DNA from: JAWKUK01 sp041398605
Lineage (GTDB): Bacteria > Planctomycetota > UBA1135 > GCA-002686595
Length of the DNA stretch: 64,000 bases
Assembly: GCA_041398605.1 (NCBI GenBank)
Contig: JAWKUK010000029.1
Location: forward strand, 1 to 64,000
Direction of reading: 5' to 3'
Shown here: one piece after another, positions 26,359 to 35,813 of the stretch
Layout of the letters: every line of letters starts with the position of its first letter
Numbering within the stretch: the stretch's first letter is position 1
The notes under the pieces: model-generated
What the model was told of the DNA's origin: nothing
What the model saw: only the letters and a program-made list of their open reading frames with translations
The model's database searches: none
Translations under genes and position numbers: made by a program

Positions 26359-28269
26359 ATGACGCTGCTGACACTCGAAAACGTCACCAAGGGGTTCAAC
26401 GATCGCTCCCTCTTCACCGGGCTCTCGCTCGAGGTCGGGGACGGGGATCGCATCGGCCTCCTCGGGCGCAATGGCTCTGGCAAGAGCTCGCTCCTGCGCA
26501 TCCTCGCGGGGCTGGACCAACCAGACGAGGGCCTGCGCACCGTCCGGCGCGGCCTGCGCCTCGGGTACCTCGAGCAGGAGCCGATTCTCGATCCTGGGAA
26601 ATCGATCCGCGAGATCGTGCGCGAAGGGCTCGGTGATCGGCCGCGCCTGCTCGCGGCGATCGACGCGGTCCACGAGGAGCTCTCGAGCGCCGACGCCAAG
26701 CGCACGGACCAGCTCTTGAACAAGCTCATGGCGCTCGAGGCGGACCTCGAGCGTATGGGCGGGCACGACGTCGAGCATCGCATCGAGTCGACGCTGCAGG
26801 CCCTCGACCTCATCGACTTCGACGCGGCCATCGGGCACTTGTCGGGCGGGGAGCGCCGCCGCGTGGCGCTCGCGCGGCTCCTGCTGCAAGGGCCCGAGCT
26901 CCTGCTGCTGGACGAGCCGACGAACCACCTCGACGCCTTCGTGACGGATTGGCTCGAAGACTGGTTCATCGAGACGAAGACGCCGCTCGTGCTCGTTACG
27001 CACGACCGCTACTTCCTCGACCGAGTCGTCGATCGGATCGTCGAGCTCGATCGCGGCCGCCTCGTCGAGTACCAAGGCGGCTACGGCGACTACCTCGAGC
27101 AGCGCTCCGCGCGCCTCGTCGCCGAGGGCAATGCGGAGTCGGCGCGGCAGAACTTGCTGCGTCGAGAGACCGAATGGATGCGGCGCGGCCCGCCAGCGCG
27201 CACCACGAAGTCGAAGGCGCGTATCCAGCGCTACGAGACGATCGTCCAAGGCGCGCCCGTGAAGCTCAGCGCAGACCTCGAGTTCGCGATCCCGCCTGGA
27301 CCGCGGCTCGGCTCGAAGGTGATCATCGTCGAGGGGCTGCGCAAGTCCTACGGGGACCGCACGATCCTGAACCCGCTCGACCTCGAGCTGCAGCCAGGCA
27401 TGCGGCTCGGGATCGTCGGGCAGAACGGCGCGGGCAAGACGACGCTCGTGCGGATGCTCGTCGGCGACCTCGCGCCCGACGGCGGCACGCGTGCAGTGGG
27501 CGAAACGGTCGTCTTCATGGGCATCGACCAGATGCGCTCGGAGCTCGACCTCGACGCCACGGTCACCGAGGCGGTCGCCGGCCGCGCGGACAACGTCTTC
27601 GTTGATGGCCGCGCGGTCCGCATCGAGTCATTCTTGGACAAGTTCGGCTTCGACGCTCGCATGCGCTCGACCGTCGTGCGCCAGCTCTCGGGCGGCGAGC
27701 GCAACCGCGTGCTCCTCGCGAAGCTTTTGACGGCCGGCGGCAACGTCCTTGTCCTCGACGAGCCGACCAATGACCTGGACCTCGCGACGCTGCGGTCGCT
27801 CGAAGAGGCGCTGCTCGTCTTCCCGGGCGCTGCGATCGTCGTCAGCCACGACCGCTGGTTCCTGGACCGTGTCGCGACGCACATCCTGTACCTCGACGGC
27901 ACGGGCGCCTGGCGCTTGCATCACGGTGACCTCTCAGCGCTGCTCGTTGACGTGGCGCGCGAGCGCGACGCCGCGCGCGTTGCCGCGCGGGACAAGGCGC
28001 GAGCGACCACCGCCGCGGCGCCCGCCGCGGCGGCTCCGAAACCCAAGAAGCTGAACAACGCGCAGGCGCGCGAGCTCGCGACGGTGGAGGGCAAGATCCA
28101 GAAGCTCGAGGAGGCGCTGGAGCAGCTCGACACGCAGCTCGCGGACCCCGCCCTCTATTCCGGCGCGGCGGACGGTGTCGCGCGGCTCGTCGCGGAGCGC
28201 GAGAAGCAGCACGCGCAGCTCGCCGCGCTGTACGCAAAGTGGGAGGAGCTGGAGGCACTGCGGGGATGA
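26359..28269 (+). CDS. ABC-F family ATPase, Uup-like
   Basis: A 636-residue soluble protein with two ABC ATPase domains and no membrane segments. Domain 1: Walker A GLLGRNGSGKSS (residues ~34-45), signature LSGGERRRVALARLL, Walker B LLLLDEPTNHLD. Domain 2: GIVGQNGAGKTT, LSGGERNRVLLAKLL, LVLDEPTNDLD. The C-terminal ~70 residues form a charged coiled coil (VEGKIQKLEEALEQLDTQLA), as in Uup, preceded by an Ala/Pro-rich linker. Such proteins act on ribosomes or structured DNA/RNA; the coiled coil favours Uup over EttA. The stop overlaps the ATG of the next gene. Confidence 0.92.
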   Translation: MTLLTLENVTKGFNDRSLFTGLSLEVGDGDRIGLLGRNGSGKSSLLRILAGLDQPDEGLRTVRRGLRLGYLEQEPILDPGKSIREIVREGLGDRPRLLAAIDAVHEELSSADAKRTDQLLNKLMALEADLERMGGHDVEHRIESTLQALDLIDFDAAIGHLSGGERRRVALARLLLQGPELLLLDEPTNHLDAFVTDWLEDWFIETKTPLVLVTHDRYFLDRVVDRIVELDRGRLVEYQGGYGDYLEQRSARLVAEGNAESARQNLLRRETEWMRRGPPARTTKSKARIQRYETIVQGAPVKLSADLEFAIPPGPRLGSKVIIVEGLRKSYGDRTILNPLDLELQPGMRLGIVGQNGAGKTTLVRMLVGDLAPDGGTRAVGETVVFMGIDQMRSELDLDATVTEAVAGRADNVFVDGRAVRIESFLDKFGFDARMRSTVVRQLSGGERNRVLLAKLLTAGGNVLVLDEPTNDLDLATLRSLEEALLVFPGAAIVVSHDRWFLDRVATHILYLDGTGAWRLHHGDLSALLVDVARERDAARVAARDKARATTAAAPAAAAPKPKKLNNAQARELATVEGKIQKLEEALEQLDTQLADPALYSGAADGVARLVAEREKQHAQLAALYAKWEELEALRG

Positions 28270-28919
28270 CTGAGGGGGCGCTCGATCCGTCGGACCCGCT
28301 GGCGCTCTCGGAGCTGCTCGGCGGGCTCGATATCTACCTGTTGGATCAGCTGATGAAGGGGCGCATCCGGCGCGGGATGCGGGTCTTCGACGCGGGGTCC
28401 GGCGGCGGCCGCAACGTCGAATACCTGATGCGCGCGGGCATCGATGTCGCGGCGACGGACCGTGACCCGGGCGCCCTCGCGGCGCTCGTCGCGCTCGCGG
28501 AGCGCGTCGCGCCAGCGCTGCCGCACACGAACTTTCGTGTGGATCTGCTTGAGGACCTCGATGAGCCGCGGGCGTCGGCGGACGTCGTGCTGTGCATCGC
28601 GGTGCTGCACTTCGCGCGCGACACAGATCACTTTCGAGCGATGCTCGACGGCGCGTGGGGCGTGCTGAAGCCGGGCGGCCTCTTCTTTGCGCGCTTGGCG
28701 TCGACGGTGGGCGTCGAGCCACTGCTGCGCCCCTTCGGGCCGACCGATGAGGTCCCCGGTCGCTTTGGCCTCCCCGACGGCACCGAGCGCTTCCTCGTCG
28801 ACGAGGCCTTCCTGCTCGCGGAGACGCGCCGCATCGGCGGAGAGCTCCTGGACCCGTTGAAGACGTCCGTCGTGCACGGCCAGCGCGCGATGGCGACGTG
28901 GGTCATGCGCAAGCGCTGA
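28266..28919 (+). CDS. class I SAM-dependent methyltransferase
   Basis: A 217-residue methyltransferase. Motif I is MRVFDAGSGGGRNVEYLMRAG (shown in part: VFDAGSGGGRNVEYL), an acidic strand-2 residue occurs in DVAATDRDPGAL, and motif IV-like VVLCIAVLHFARDTDHF is followed by WGVLKPGGLFFARLAS. The start was placed at the ATG of ATGA, overlapping the stop of the ABC-F gene, which indicates translational coupling. The TehB/UbiE-like fold does not reveal the substrate. Confidence 0.85.
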   Translation: MTEGALDPSDPLALSELLGGLDIYLLDQLMKGRIRRGMRVFDAGSGGGRNVEYLMRAGIDVAATDRDPGALAALVALAERVAPALPHTNFRVDLLEDLDEPRASADVVLCIAVLHFARDTDHFRAMLDGAWGVLKPGGLFFARLASTVGVEPLLRPFGPTDEVPGRFGLPDGTERFLVDEAFLLAETRRIGGELLDPLKTSVVHGQRAMATWVMRKR

Positions 28920-28928
28920 GCCGCCGCC

Positions 28929-28944
28929 CTCGCCCGCCGGCGAG
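28929..28944. terminator. small hairpin between convergent genes
   Basis: CTCGCC (28929-28934) and GGCGAG (28939-28944) pair around a 4-nt loop in the 31-bp gap between convergent stop codons. Weak, but the only structure there. Confidence 0.35.
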
Positions 28945-28950
28945 CGCGGT

Positions 28951-29781
28951 TCAAGCCAGGCCGCTCACGTTGCGCAGGACCGTGAGGTCGTCGCTGTGGC
29001 TGTGCGTGAAGCCCATCGCGCGCTCGGCGGCGACGGTCGCAGGGGTGCGGTAGGCGACGACGTAGGCGCGCCGCCAGCGCGCGCTCGGGTTGCCCCCCGA
29101 GCCGTGCAGCACGCGCTCACGGAAGCAGAGCGCGTCCCCGCGCCGGATCGGCGCAGGTGTGATCCGGTCGACGTTCGGGTCGACGGTCGCGACGAGCGTG
29201 TGCGAGACGTCTCGGTCGCCGTGCAGCGGCAGGTGAGGCCGCAGCGCCGGCTCTGCGTGGCTGCCGGGGACGAACATGAGGCAGCCGTTCTCTTCGTCGG
29301 TGTCGTCGAGCGCGAGCCAGACGGTGACGGTCTCGGGCTCCGGCGTCGCCGGCCAGTACGCGAGGTCCTGGTGCCAGTGGAACACCGCCGCTGGCCGCCC
29401 GGGCGGCTTGGCGACGAGCTGGTCGTAGTCGAGCTCGGTCGCGCTCGGGAGCAGCGCGCGCGCGACCTCGCCGGCGACGCGCTCGTAGGCGTTCCCTCGC
29501 CACGCGGGGTGATACCGACGCGGCAGCATCACGTTGAGCACGTCGAGCCGGTCGATCGCCGTCGAGCGGTCCGCCGCGGCGTCCGCGGTCGCGCCGTAGT
29601 CCGCCGCCATGTCGCAGAAGTCGCGGCCCGTCACGGGGATTTCGCCGCGCAGGAAGCGCATGTAGGTCGCCTCGAGCTCGACCATCGTCGCAGCGTCGAC
29701 CAGATCGCGGACATGCACGTAGCCGTCGCGCGCAAAGGCCGCGCGCGCAGCATCGTCGATGAGAGGGTGAGGAGTGCTCAT
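28951..29781 (-). CDS. phytanoyl-CoA dioxygenase (PhyH) family protein
   Basis: A 276-residue non-haem Fe(II)/2-oxoglutarate dioxygenase. The iron-binding HxD is His137-Gln-Asp139 in FHWHQDLAYW; the distal His is His226 in RVLHGSGGN, and Arg237 nearby fits the 2-oxoglutarate contact. Also typical are TVWLALDDTDEENGCLMFVP and GSH. Substrates of bacterial PhyH enzymes are diverse. The start at 29781 was chosen because the preceding residues are not family-like. The gene is divergent from the FG-GAP gene. Confidence 0.88.
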   Translation of the reverse strand: MSTPHPLIDDAARAAFARDGYVHVRDLVDAATMVELEATYMRFLRGEIPVTGRDFCDMAADYGATADAAADRSTAIDRLDVLNVMLPRRYHPAWRGNAYERVAGEVARALLPSATELDYDQLVAKPPGRPAAVFHWHQDLAYWPATPEPETVTVWLALDDTDEENGCLMFVPGSHAEPALRPHLPLHGDRDVSHTLVATVDPNVDRITPAPIRRGDALCFRERVLHGSGGNPSARWRRAYVVAYRTPATVAAERAMGFTHSHSDDLTVLRNVSGLA

Positions 29782-29878
29782 GATGGGGCAGGTGGGGGCG
29801 GGCCGCAGGGTATCTTGCACGGAGCGCCCCGACCACGGTCACGTGACTTCGGGGCCCCACCGAGGTACTCCCCCGCGC

Positions 29879-32137
29879 ATGCCCATCGACCCCCTCACTC
29901 CGCGCGCGCGCTGCGCGCGCCGCCCCCTGCGCGCGCTGCGCGCTCCCCTTTCGAGCCTCGTGTTGGCGGGCAGCCTCTCGGCGAGCAGCGCCCTGGCGGG
30001 CGCGCAGCAGTTCACGCAAGCCGCCGGGGTCCTCCCGGGCGGGAACGTTTGGAGCGAGGGCGTGTGCGCCGCAGACGTCGACCGCGACGGGGACCTCGAC
30101 CTTCTGTTCGCGAACGGCGATGGGTTCTCGAGCGCCGGCGCGAAGCGCCAGAACGTGCTCGTCATCAACAAGCTGATCGAGCAGGGCGCGGGCGTCTTCG
30201 CGGACGAGAGCGTCGCCCGGCTCGGCGCGCACGTCTCGAACGCGAAGATGGTCATCGCTGGCGACGTGAACGGTGACGGCTGGGTGGACCTCCTCTACGC
30301 CAACGCGTTCAACACAGACCCGCCGTCGCTCTACATCAACCGCGGCGCCGCGCAGCCCGGCTACTTCGACCTCGAGAGCGCCGCGCGCGGGCTGACCGAA
30401 GCGCTGTCGTCGTCCGGCGGCGCGTTCGGCGACGTCGACGACGACGGCGACCTCGACCTCGTCCTGTGCGACTCGGGCAGCTCGCTGCTCGCCGGGGCTG
30501 GGGGCGTGCCGCGCCTCTACCTGAACGACGGCGCGGGGTTCTTCACCGAGGCGCCGCAGAGCATCTCGACGACGGCGAAGCGCGCGCACATGGACGTGCA
30601 GCTCGTCGATCTCGACGGGGACTTCGCGGTGGACCTCCTGCAGGCGAACCGCGCGACCAACACGGGCGGCAATCACTACCTGCTGCACAATGACGGCGCG
30701 GGGAGCTTCACGGATGCATCGGGGCTGCTGCCCGCCACCTCGGGCAGCGTCTACGAGATGGAGGTCGGCGACCTCGATGGCGACACGGACCTCGACCTGT
30801 TCACCGTGTCCCTGTCCAACTTCCAGGAAGGGCACATTGCGAACCGACTCGTCGAGACCGGCGGGCTCGCGTTCCAGGCTGGGGCGGCCCAGCCCGGGAA
30901 CGTCGATGACAACGAGCTCGCGCTCTTCGACTACGACATGGACGGCGACCTCGACGTGTTCGTCGGCTCGCTGGACGTGCGCGAGCGCGTGTACCGCAAC
31001 AACGGCGGGCTCAGCTTCACGGACACGGCGGGGGTGCTGCCGTCGGTGGCCGACTCGACCCTCGACCTGACGTTCGCAGACCTCGACAACAACGGCACGT
31101 ACGACCTCATCACAGCGCAGGGTGAGTCGGGGTCCTTCACGAACAAGCTCTACTGGAACAACGGGCCCGTAGACGGGCGCGCGCCGCGCTTCGTCGCTGT
31201 GCGCGAACCTAACGCGACCCCAGCGGGCGGCGCGCTCGTCGTCCACGCCAAGGTCCGGGACGACGTGCAGGACGACGGCGAGGCCTACCTCGCCGCAGAG
31301 GCGCTCGTCAGCCGTGTGCCCGCAGCGACGCTGACCGTCGAGGTCACGGCGACCGGCTTCGTGCCGAGCGCGGCGAGCGTCCCGAGCGGCACCCTCGTGC
31401 GCTTCGTCGAGGCCGGCGCCGGCGCAGCGACCTTGAGCGGCGCGGCGCCGCATTCGTTCGTCCGCGACCTGACGGCCGGCGGCGTCGCAGAGCGCGCGTT
31501 CGTCGCGCCTGCGTCCCATACGGTCACCGCGTTCCCGGTGCCGGGCGCGTTCCAGCTCACGGTCACGGGCGCGCCGATCGCGGTCGCTGCGACGCGCTCC
31601 GGTGGTGACCTCTTCCGCTTCGCGCTGCCCACGCTGCCGCCTGGCGCGACGGGGCGCGTCGCCTGCGTCTTGCGCGCGACCGACTGGGCCGGGAACGTGG
31701 GCTGGTCCGATTCTGGCGCCTGGAACGAGCCTGGGGTCCTGGGAGTCGTGCACTGTGACCCGACCGGGACCTCCAGCGGCGCACCCGCGCGCCTGACGGT
31801 GCGCGGCAGCGCGGTCCTCGCGGCGCAGTCCTTGACGCTCGACGTGTCCGGCTTGCCTGCGAGCTCTGCGGGGTATTTCCTGGCCGCGCGGTCGCGCGCG
31901 ATGACGGCGGTGAGCCAGGGCTTCCTGTGCCTCGGGGCGCCCCAGGCGCGCCTCTCGTTGTTCGTGCAAAACTCCGGCGCCGCAGGCGCGGTCAGCTTCG
32001 CGCTGCCGTTCCTCTCCTTGCCGCCCAGCGCGGCGTTCCAGGTGGGCGAGGCGTGGAGCTTCCAGTACTGGTTCCGCGACGCGAACCCCGCGGTCGGCGC
32101 GAACTTCAGCGACGCCGTGGAGCTCGTTTGGCAGTGA
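29879..32137 (+). CDS. secreted FG-GAP/VCBS repeat protein with planctomycete-type C-terminal domain
   Basis: A 752-residue exported protein. The signal peptide ends near residue 42 (VLAGSLSASSALAGAQQ). At least seven Ca-binding DxDxDG-type loops follow, for example DVDRDGDLDLLF, DVNGDGWVDLLY, DVDDDGDLDLVL and DYDMDGDLDVF, spaced about 50-65 residues as in an FG-GAP beta-propeller. Next comes a cupredoxin-like stretch (TATGFVPSAASVPSGTLVRF). The last ~115 residues (GSAVLAAQSLTLDVSGLP to the end, with WSFQYWFRD and NFSDAVEL) match the C-termini of the proteins at 60621 and 62126. First gene of a three-gene coupled cluster. Likely cell-surface or extracellular. Confidence 0.85.
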   Translation: MPIDPLTPRARCARRPLRALRAPLSSLVLAGSLSASSALAGAQQFTQAAGVLPGGNVWSEGVCAADVDRDGDLDLLFANGDGFSSAGAKRQNVLVINKLIEQGAGVFADESVARLGAHVSNAKMVIAGDVNGDGWVDLLYANAFNTDPPSLYINRGAAQPGYFDLESAARGLTEALSSSGGAFGDVDDDGDLDLVLCDSGSSLLAGAGGVPRLYLNDGAGFFTEAPQSISTTAKRAHMDVQLVDLDGDFAVDLLQANRATNTGGNHYLLHNDGAGSFTDASGLLPATSGSVYEMEVGDLDGDTDLDLFTVSLSNFQEGHIANRLVETGGLAFQAGAAQPGNVDDNELALFDYDMDGDLDVFVGSLDVRERVYRNNGGLSFTDTAGVLPSVADSTLDLTFADLDNNGTYDLITAQGESGSFTNKLYWNNGPVDGRAPRFVAVREPNATPAGGALVVHAKVRDDVQDDGEAYLAAEALVSRVPAATLTVEVTATGFVPSAASVPSGTLVRFVEAGAGAATLSGAAPHSFVRDLTAGGVAERAFVAPASHTVTAFPVPGAFQLTVTGAPIAVAATRSGGDLFRFALPTLPPGATGRVACVLRATDWAGNVGWSDSGAWNEPGVLGVVHCDPTGTSSGAPARLTVRGSAVLAAQSLTLDVSGLPASSAGYFLAARSRAMTAVSQGFLCLGAPQARLSLFVQNSGAAGAVSFALPFLSLPPSAAFQVGEAWSFQYWFRDANPAVGANFSDAVELVWQ

Positions 32138-33828
32138 ATGCGGGCGCGGAGCGAGCGCGGCCTTGGCTCTCCGTGCTCGCCCTTGGGTTCGCGCCACAGG
32201 GCGGCGCTGCTTGGTTCACGGACGTGACCGAGCGCGCGTTGCCCGGCGTCGAGATCACGTGCGGCGGCGCTGAGAAGGACTGGATCCTCGCCGTCAACGG
32301 CGGCAGCGTCGCGCTCGCGGACCTCGACCTCGACGGCGACCTGGACCTCGTCGTGGGGGACGGCGGCGACGTCGAGGCCTATCGCCGCGGTGAACCGGGC
32401 CCGGCCCCGCGGGTCTACTTGAACCGCGGCGACGGGACGTTCTCGGCTGGTGAGGGCGCGTGGGCGCTCGCGCGCGGGGCGGCGGCGTCGTTCGGCGCAG
32501 GCCTCGCGCTCGGCGACCTCGACGGCGACGGCTTCGATGACCTCGTCGCCCTCGGGCTCGGCCCGGATCGGGTCTTCCTGAACGTCAGAGGCGAGGGCTT
32601 GCGTGAGGTCGCGCCGCTGCCGCTGAGCGCCGGCTGGAGCACGAGCGGCGCGCTCCTTGACTTCGACCACGACGGCGTGCTGGACCTCGCGGTGACGGGG
32701 TACCTGGCGCCCGAGCTCGATGAAGCGCGACGGCGCTCGGCTCGCTGGAAGGGGCACGCGGTCATGGCCGGGCCACAGGGGCTCATCCCGCTCCACGATC
32801 GCTTGTATCGCGGCCTCGGTGACGGGACCTTCGAGGACGTGTCGGTCGCCGCGGGCCTGCGCCCCGACGCGGCGGGTTATGGCCTCGGTGTGACGACGGT
32901 CGACCTCGACCGCGATGGTTGGACGGACCTCTATGTCGCGAACGACTCCACGCCGAACCAGCTCTGGCGCAACCGCGGCGACGGCACCTTCGAGGAGCTC
33001 GGGTTCCGCCTCGGGCTGTCCCATGACGCCTCGGGGCGCGAGCAGGCGGGGATGGGCATCGCCGTCGATGACGACGCGGGCATGCTGTTTGTGACCAACT
33101 TCAGCGGCGAGACCAACGTGCTGTACGCGCGCACGGCGAGCGGCCGGTCGTTCCGAGAGCGCTCGGCGCGCGCGGGCCTCGCGGGGCCTAGCCTCGCGCG
33201 GCTCGGCTGGGGCACGGGCTTCGCGGACTTCGACCTCGACGGTGACCAGGACCTCTTCGTGTTGAACGGGCACGTGTACCCCGAGGCGGATCGCGCGGGC
33301 ACGGACACGGCCTATGCGCAGCCCGACCAGCTCTTCGAGCGCATCGGTGAGCGCTTCGTCGAGCGCGACGCGCTCGGCGGCGCGGCGCGCGTTTCACGCG
33401 CTGGGACGTGCGGCGACCTCGACGGGGACGGCGACGTCGACCTCGTCGCGACGGTGGTGGACGGGCCGGTGCGGATCCTGCGCAACGACGCGCCCCGGGC
33501 GGCGGGCGCGGCGTGGCTCCGTGTGCGGCCGGCGCGTGGCGCGCGGGCCCGCGCGGTGGGCGCGCGGGTCGTGCTGAAGCGCGGCGAGGAGAGCCAAGTC
33601 CGTGAGCTCCGCACCGCAGGCGGCTTCCAGGCGGGGCTCCCGCTCGAGGCCTACTTCGGCATCCCGGCGGCGAGCGAGGGTCGCGATGCGGCGCTCGACC
33701 TTGAGGTGCATTGGCCTGGCGGCGGCGTGACGACGGTGCGGGGCGCCACGCCCTGCACCGTGGTCGAGGTCGGGCCGCCGAAGTCGGACACGCGCGGCTC
33801 CTCGCCGCGAGAGGGAGCCCCGCGATGA
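32134..33828 (+). CDS. CRTAC1-like FG-GAP protein with ASPIC/UnbV domain
   Basis: A 564-residue protein starting with GTG that overlaps the upstream stop (GTGA). A short signal-like N-terminus (RPWLSVLALGFAPQGGAAWF) leads into FG-GAP repeats with Ca loops DLDLDGDLDLVV, DLDGDGFDDLVA, DFDHDGVLDLAV, DLDRDGWTDLYV and DFDLDGDQDLFV. The C-terminal ~90 residues form an ASPIC/UnbV domain (ARVVLKRGEESQVRELRTAG, LEVHWPGGGVTTV). This architecture is known from planctomycete and other bacterial CRTAC1 homologues of unresolved function. Frequently such genes accompany TPR proteins, as here. Confidence 0.9.
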   Translation: MNAGAERARPWLSVLALGFAPQGGAAWFTDVTERALPGVEITCGGAEKDWILAVNGGSVALADLDLDGDLDLVVGDGGDVEAYRRGEPGPAPRVYLNRGDGTFSAGEGAWALARGAAASFGAGLALGDLDGDGFDDLVALGLGPDRVFLNVRGEGLREVAPLPLSAGWSTSGALLDFDHDGVLDLAVTGYLAPELDEARRRSARWKGHAVMAGPQGLIPLHDRLYRGLGDGTFEDVSVAAGLRPDAAGYGLGVTTVDLDRDGWTDLYVANDSTPNQLWRNRGDGTFEELGFRLGLSHDASGREQAGMGIAVDDDAGMLFVTNFSGETNVLYARTASGRSFRERSARAGLAGPSLARLGWGTGFADFDLDGDQDLFVLNGHVYPEADRAGTDTAYAQPDQLFERIGERFVERDALGGAARVSRAGTCGDLDGDGDVDLVATVVDGPVRILRNDAPRAAGAAWLRVRPARGARARAVGARVVLKRGEESQVRELRTAGGFQAGLPLEAYFGIPAASEGRDAALDLEVHWPGGGVTTVRGATPCTVVEVGPPKSDTRGSSPREGAPR

Positions 33829-35114
33829 GGCCCCGCTGGCCGATGATCGCCCTCTGGGGCTGCGCCGCGGCCCACGCCGCGCTTGCGCAAGAGCGCGCCC
33901 CGGCGGCGGGCGCCAAGGTGCGCAGCGAAGTGGCCCCACTGCCCGCGCCGCAAGCGCCGGCGCTGGCGCGCACCGTCGCAGCGCTTCCGCGCGCAGCGCC
34001 CGGCGCCTGGCACGCTTGGCACGACGCGCCCGTGCCTGACCTCTATCGCGCGGCGCTCGCGGCGTATCGTTCGAGCGACATCGTCGCAGCCTGGGGCCTC
34101 GCGTTCGAGTGCCTCGACGCGCTGCCCGATTACCCCGCGGCCCTCTCGCTCGTCGGCGGCCTTGCGTTTCGGCTGCGCCGGCACGAGGACGCGATCTCCG
34201 CGTTCGAGCGCTTCTTGGAGCACTCGCCCGAAGACGTCGCGCGCACCCGCCACCTGGGCCACGCGTACCACAGCGTCGGGCGCCATGCGGACGCGTGCGC
34301 CCACTACACGCGCGTCCTCGCGGCGCCTGACATCACCGCAGACGCGGCGCGCGAGGCCCGCTTCGGCCGCGCGCTCGCGGAGTACCGGATGGGGGAGGTC
34401 GAGCGCTCACGGGCGGATCTCGAGGCCGTCCTCGCGGAGGCGCCCAGCGACGTCGACGCCTTGACGTGGCTCGCGACGCTCGACTTCGAGGACGAGGCGC
34501 TGGTGAGCGCCCGCGAGCGCGCGGAGCGCGCGGCAGCCTTGGCCCCATTTGATCCGCGCCCTGTGTTCTTGATCGCGCGCGTGATCGAGGAGGAGCTGGC
34601 GCTGCTCGATGCGCCGCCGGGGGACCACGCAGCGAGCTCTGTCGGCAATGCCGCCGACGAGGGGCGGGGCGCGGGCGGGTCGCAAGACGCGGCCACGCGG
34701 AGCGCGCTCATGGCGCAGCGCGCCGAAGTCCAAGCGCGCTTCGCACGCCTCTCTGCCGCCGACGCGCGCTCGCGCGAGCTGGAGGCGACCTTGATGCTGC
34801 GCCCCGGTGAGCTCGCGGCGCGGATCGAGCTCACGCGCGTGCGCGCGCTGATCGAGGACGGCGCGGGCGCGTTGCGTCAGGCCGCGATCCTCGCGCGGAC
34901 GGAGCGCGCCCCGGACGCGCAGCTGCTGGTCCTCGAGGTGCTCGAGCGCTTCGGTCGCCCGGAGAGCGCCGGCGCCCACGCGTCCCTCTTGGAGGGCGCG
35001 TTCCAGGACGATCCCGCAGTCCTCGAGGCGCTGTCCGCCTTCCATGCACGCCGCAACGACCAACAGGGTCAGCTGCGCTGTGGCGCGCGCGCGGCGGAGC
35101 TGCGCGCGCGCTGA
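33825..35114 (+). CDS. secreted TPR protein, third gene of the FG-GAP cluster
   Basis: A 429-residue protein with a signal peptide (MIALWGCAAAHAALAQ) and about eight TPR-like helical pairs, for example AALSLVGGLAFRLRRHEDAI, RTRHLGHAYHSVGRHADA and ALAEYRMGEVERSRADLEAV. A Gly/Asp-rich linker (about residues 260-290) separates two superhelical halves. The ATG overlaps the CRTAC1-like stop (ATGA). It probably acts as a periplasmic scaffold working with the two propeller proteins; this is inferred from coupling only. Confidence 0.82.
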   Translation: MRPRWPMIALWGCAAAHAALAQERAPAAGAKVRSEVAPLPAPQAPALARTVAALPRAAPGAWHAWHDAPVPDLYRAALAAYRSSDIVAAWGLAFECLDALPDYPAALSLVGGLAFRLRRHEDAISAFERFLEHSPEDVARTRHLGHAYHSVGRHADACAHYTRVLAAPDITADAAREARFGRALAEYRMGEVERSRADLEAVLAEAPSDVDALTWLATLDFEDEALVSARERAERAAALAPFDPRPVFLIARVIEEELALLDAPPGDHAASSVGNAADEGRGAGGSQDAATRSALMAQRAEVQARFARLSAADARSRELEATLMLRPGELAARIELTRVRALIEDGAGALRQAAILARTERAPDAQLLVLEVLERFGRPESAGAHASLLEGAFQDDPAVLEALSAFHARRNDQQGQLRCGARAAELRAR

Positions 35115-35184
35115 GTGCTCATCCGCGCTGCCACGCGGAGGCGAGCCCCGCGCTTGACCGAGAGCGCCCCACGCGCTCCATGGG

Positions 35185-35439
35185 TCACGCAGACTCGCGC
35201 CCGGGGCCGCGTCGCTTCACGACGCGCTCTTCGCCGCGCTTGCCGGCGTTGCGCGTCTTGCGCTGCTCCATCCCGTCGCTGAACGAGCGCCAATCATCCT
35301 CGGAGAAGAGGCGCACCTCCGCTCCGCACGTGATGCAGAACGAGTGCTCGATGCTCATCAGATAGGGCACGTAGTTCGCGCAGCTCGCGCACCACTTCTT
35401 GTCGTTGTAGAAATCGAGACTGTCCATAGTTGGGTCCAT
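35185..35439 (-). CDS. small zinc-ribbon protein
   Basis: An 84-residue protein with two CxxC knuckles (Cys17-Cys20 and Cys35-Cys38) in the segment KKWCASCANYVPYLM and SFCITCGAEVRLFSEDDW. The 15-residue spacing and aromatic flanks fit a zinc ribbon. The C-terminal third is very basic (QRKTRNAGKRGEERVVKRRG), suggesting nucleic-acid binding. ATG 35439 or ATG 35427 are both possible. No named family recognised with certainty. Confidence 0.72.
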   Translation of the reverse strand: MDPTMDSLDFYNDKKWCASCANYVPYLMSIEHSFCITCGAEVRLFSEDDWRSFSDGMEQRKTRNAGKRGEERVVKRRGPGRESA

Positions 35440-35813
35440 GCCGTGGCCGAGCGAGACACTGGCCTCCTTGCAAGGAGCCAAAGCCGTGCCAGGTCACCTG
35501 TCGTGGCCAAAGGAACAGCCGGGCCGCACCGCGCAATGGACGCAAACCGCGCTACAGCAGCGACTTGCAGCTTCCGCGCGCGAGTGCGGGCCGGTGTCCA
35601 ACGTCCGGCAGCAATGTCGCGCCCGTTGGACACTGCGGTGGACGTAGGGCGACGCTCCGACGTTCCCTCAACGCCTCGACAATCGGGCCGGGTGTCGTCC
35701 AGGCGGCCTAACGTTGCCGCGGACAGGGGGTTACGGCGCGCGGCTGGCCCGCGACTCTGGCCGTGTCGATCCCAAGCGACGCGTCGATCCTGCGCGACGC
35801 GGCGCGGCGCGGC
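35440..35813. other. 374-bp region without a convincing gene
   Basis: Between the zinc-ribbon gene and the 3' end of queG. Short frames occur on both strands but their residue composition is not protein-like. No RNA gene, repeat or clear terminator seen. Confidence 0.4.

Noticed and set aside
29117..32197. A 1,026-codon open frame on the minus strand
   Set aside because: It is antisense to the FG-GAP and PhyH coding sequences, is Arg/Val/Glu/His-biased and has no recognisable domain; high GC leaves antisense frames open.
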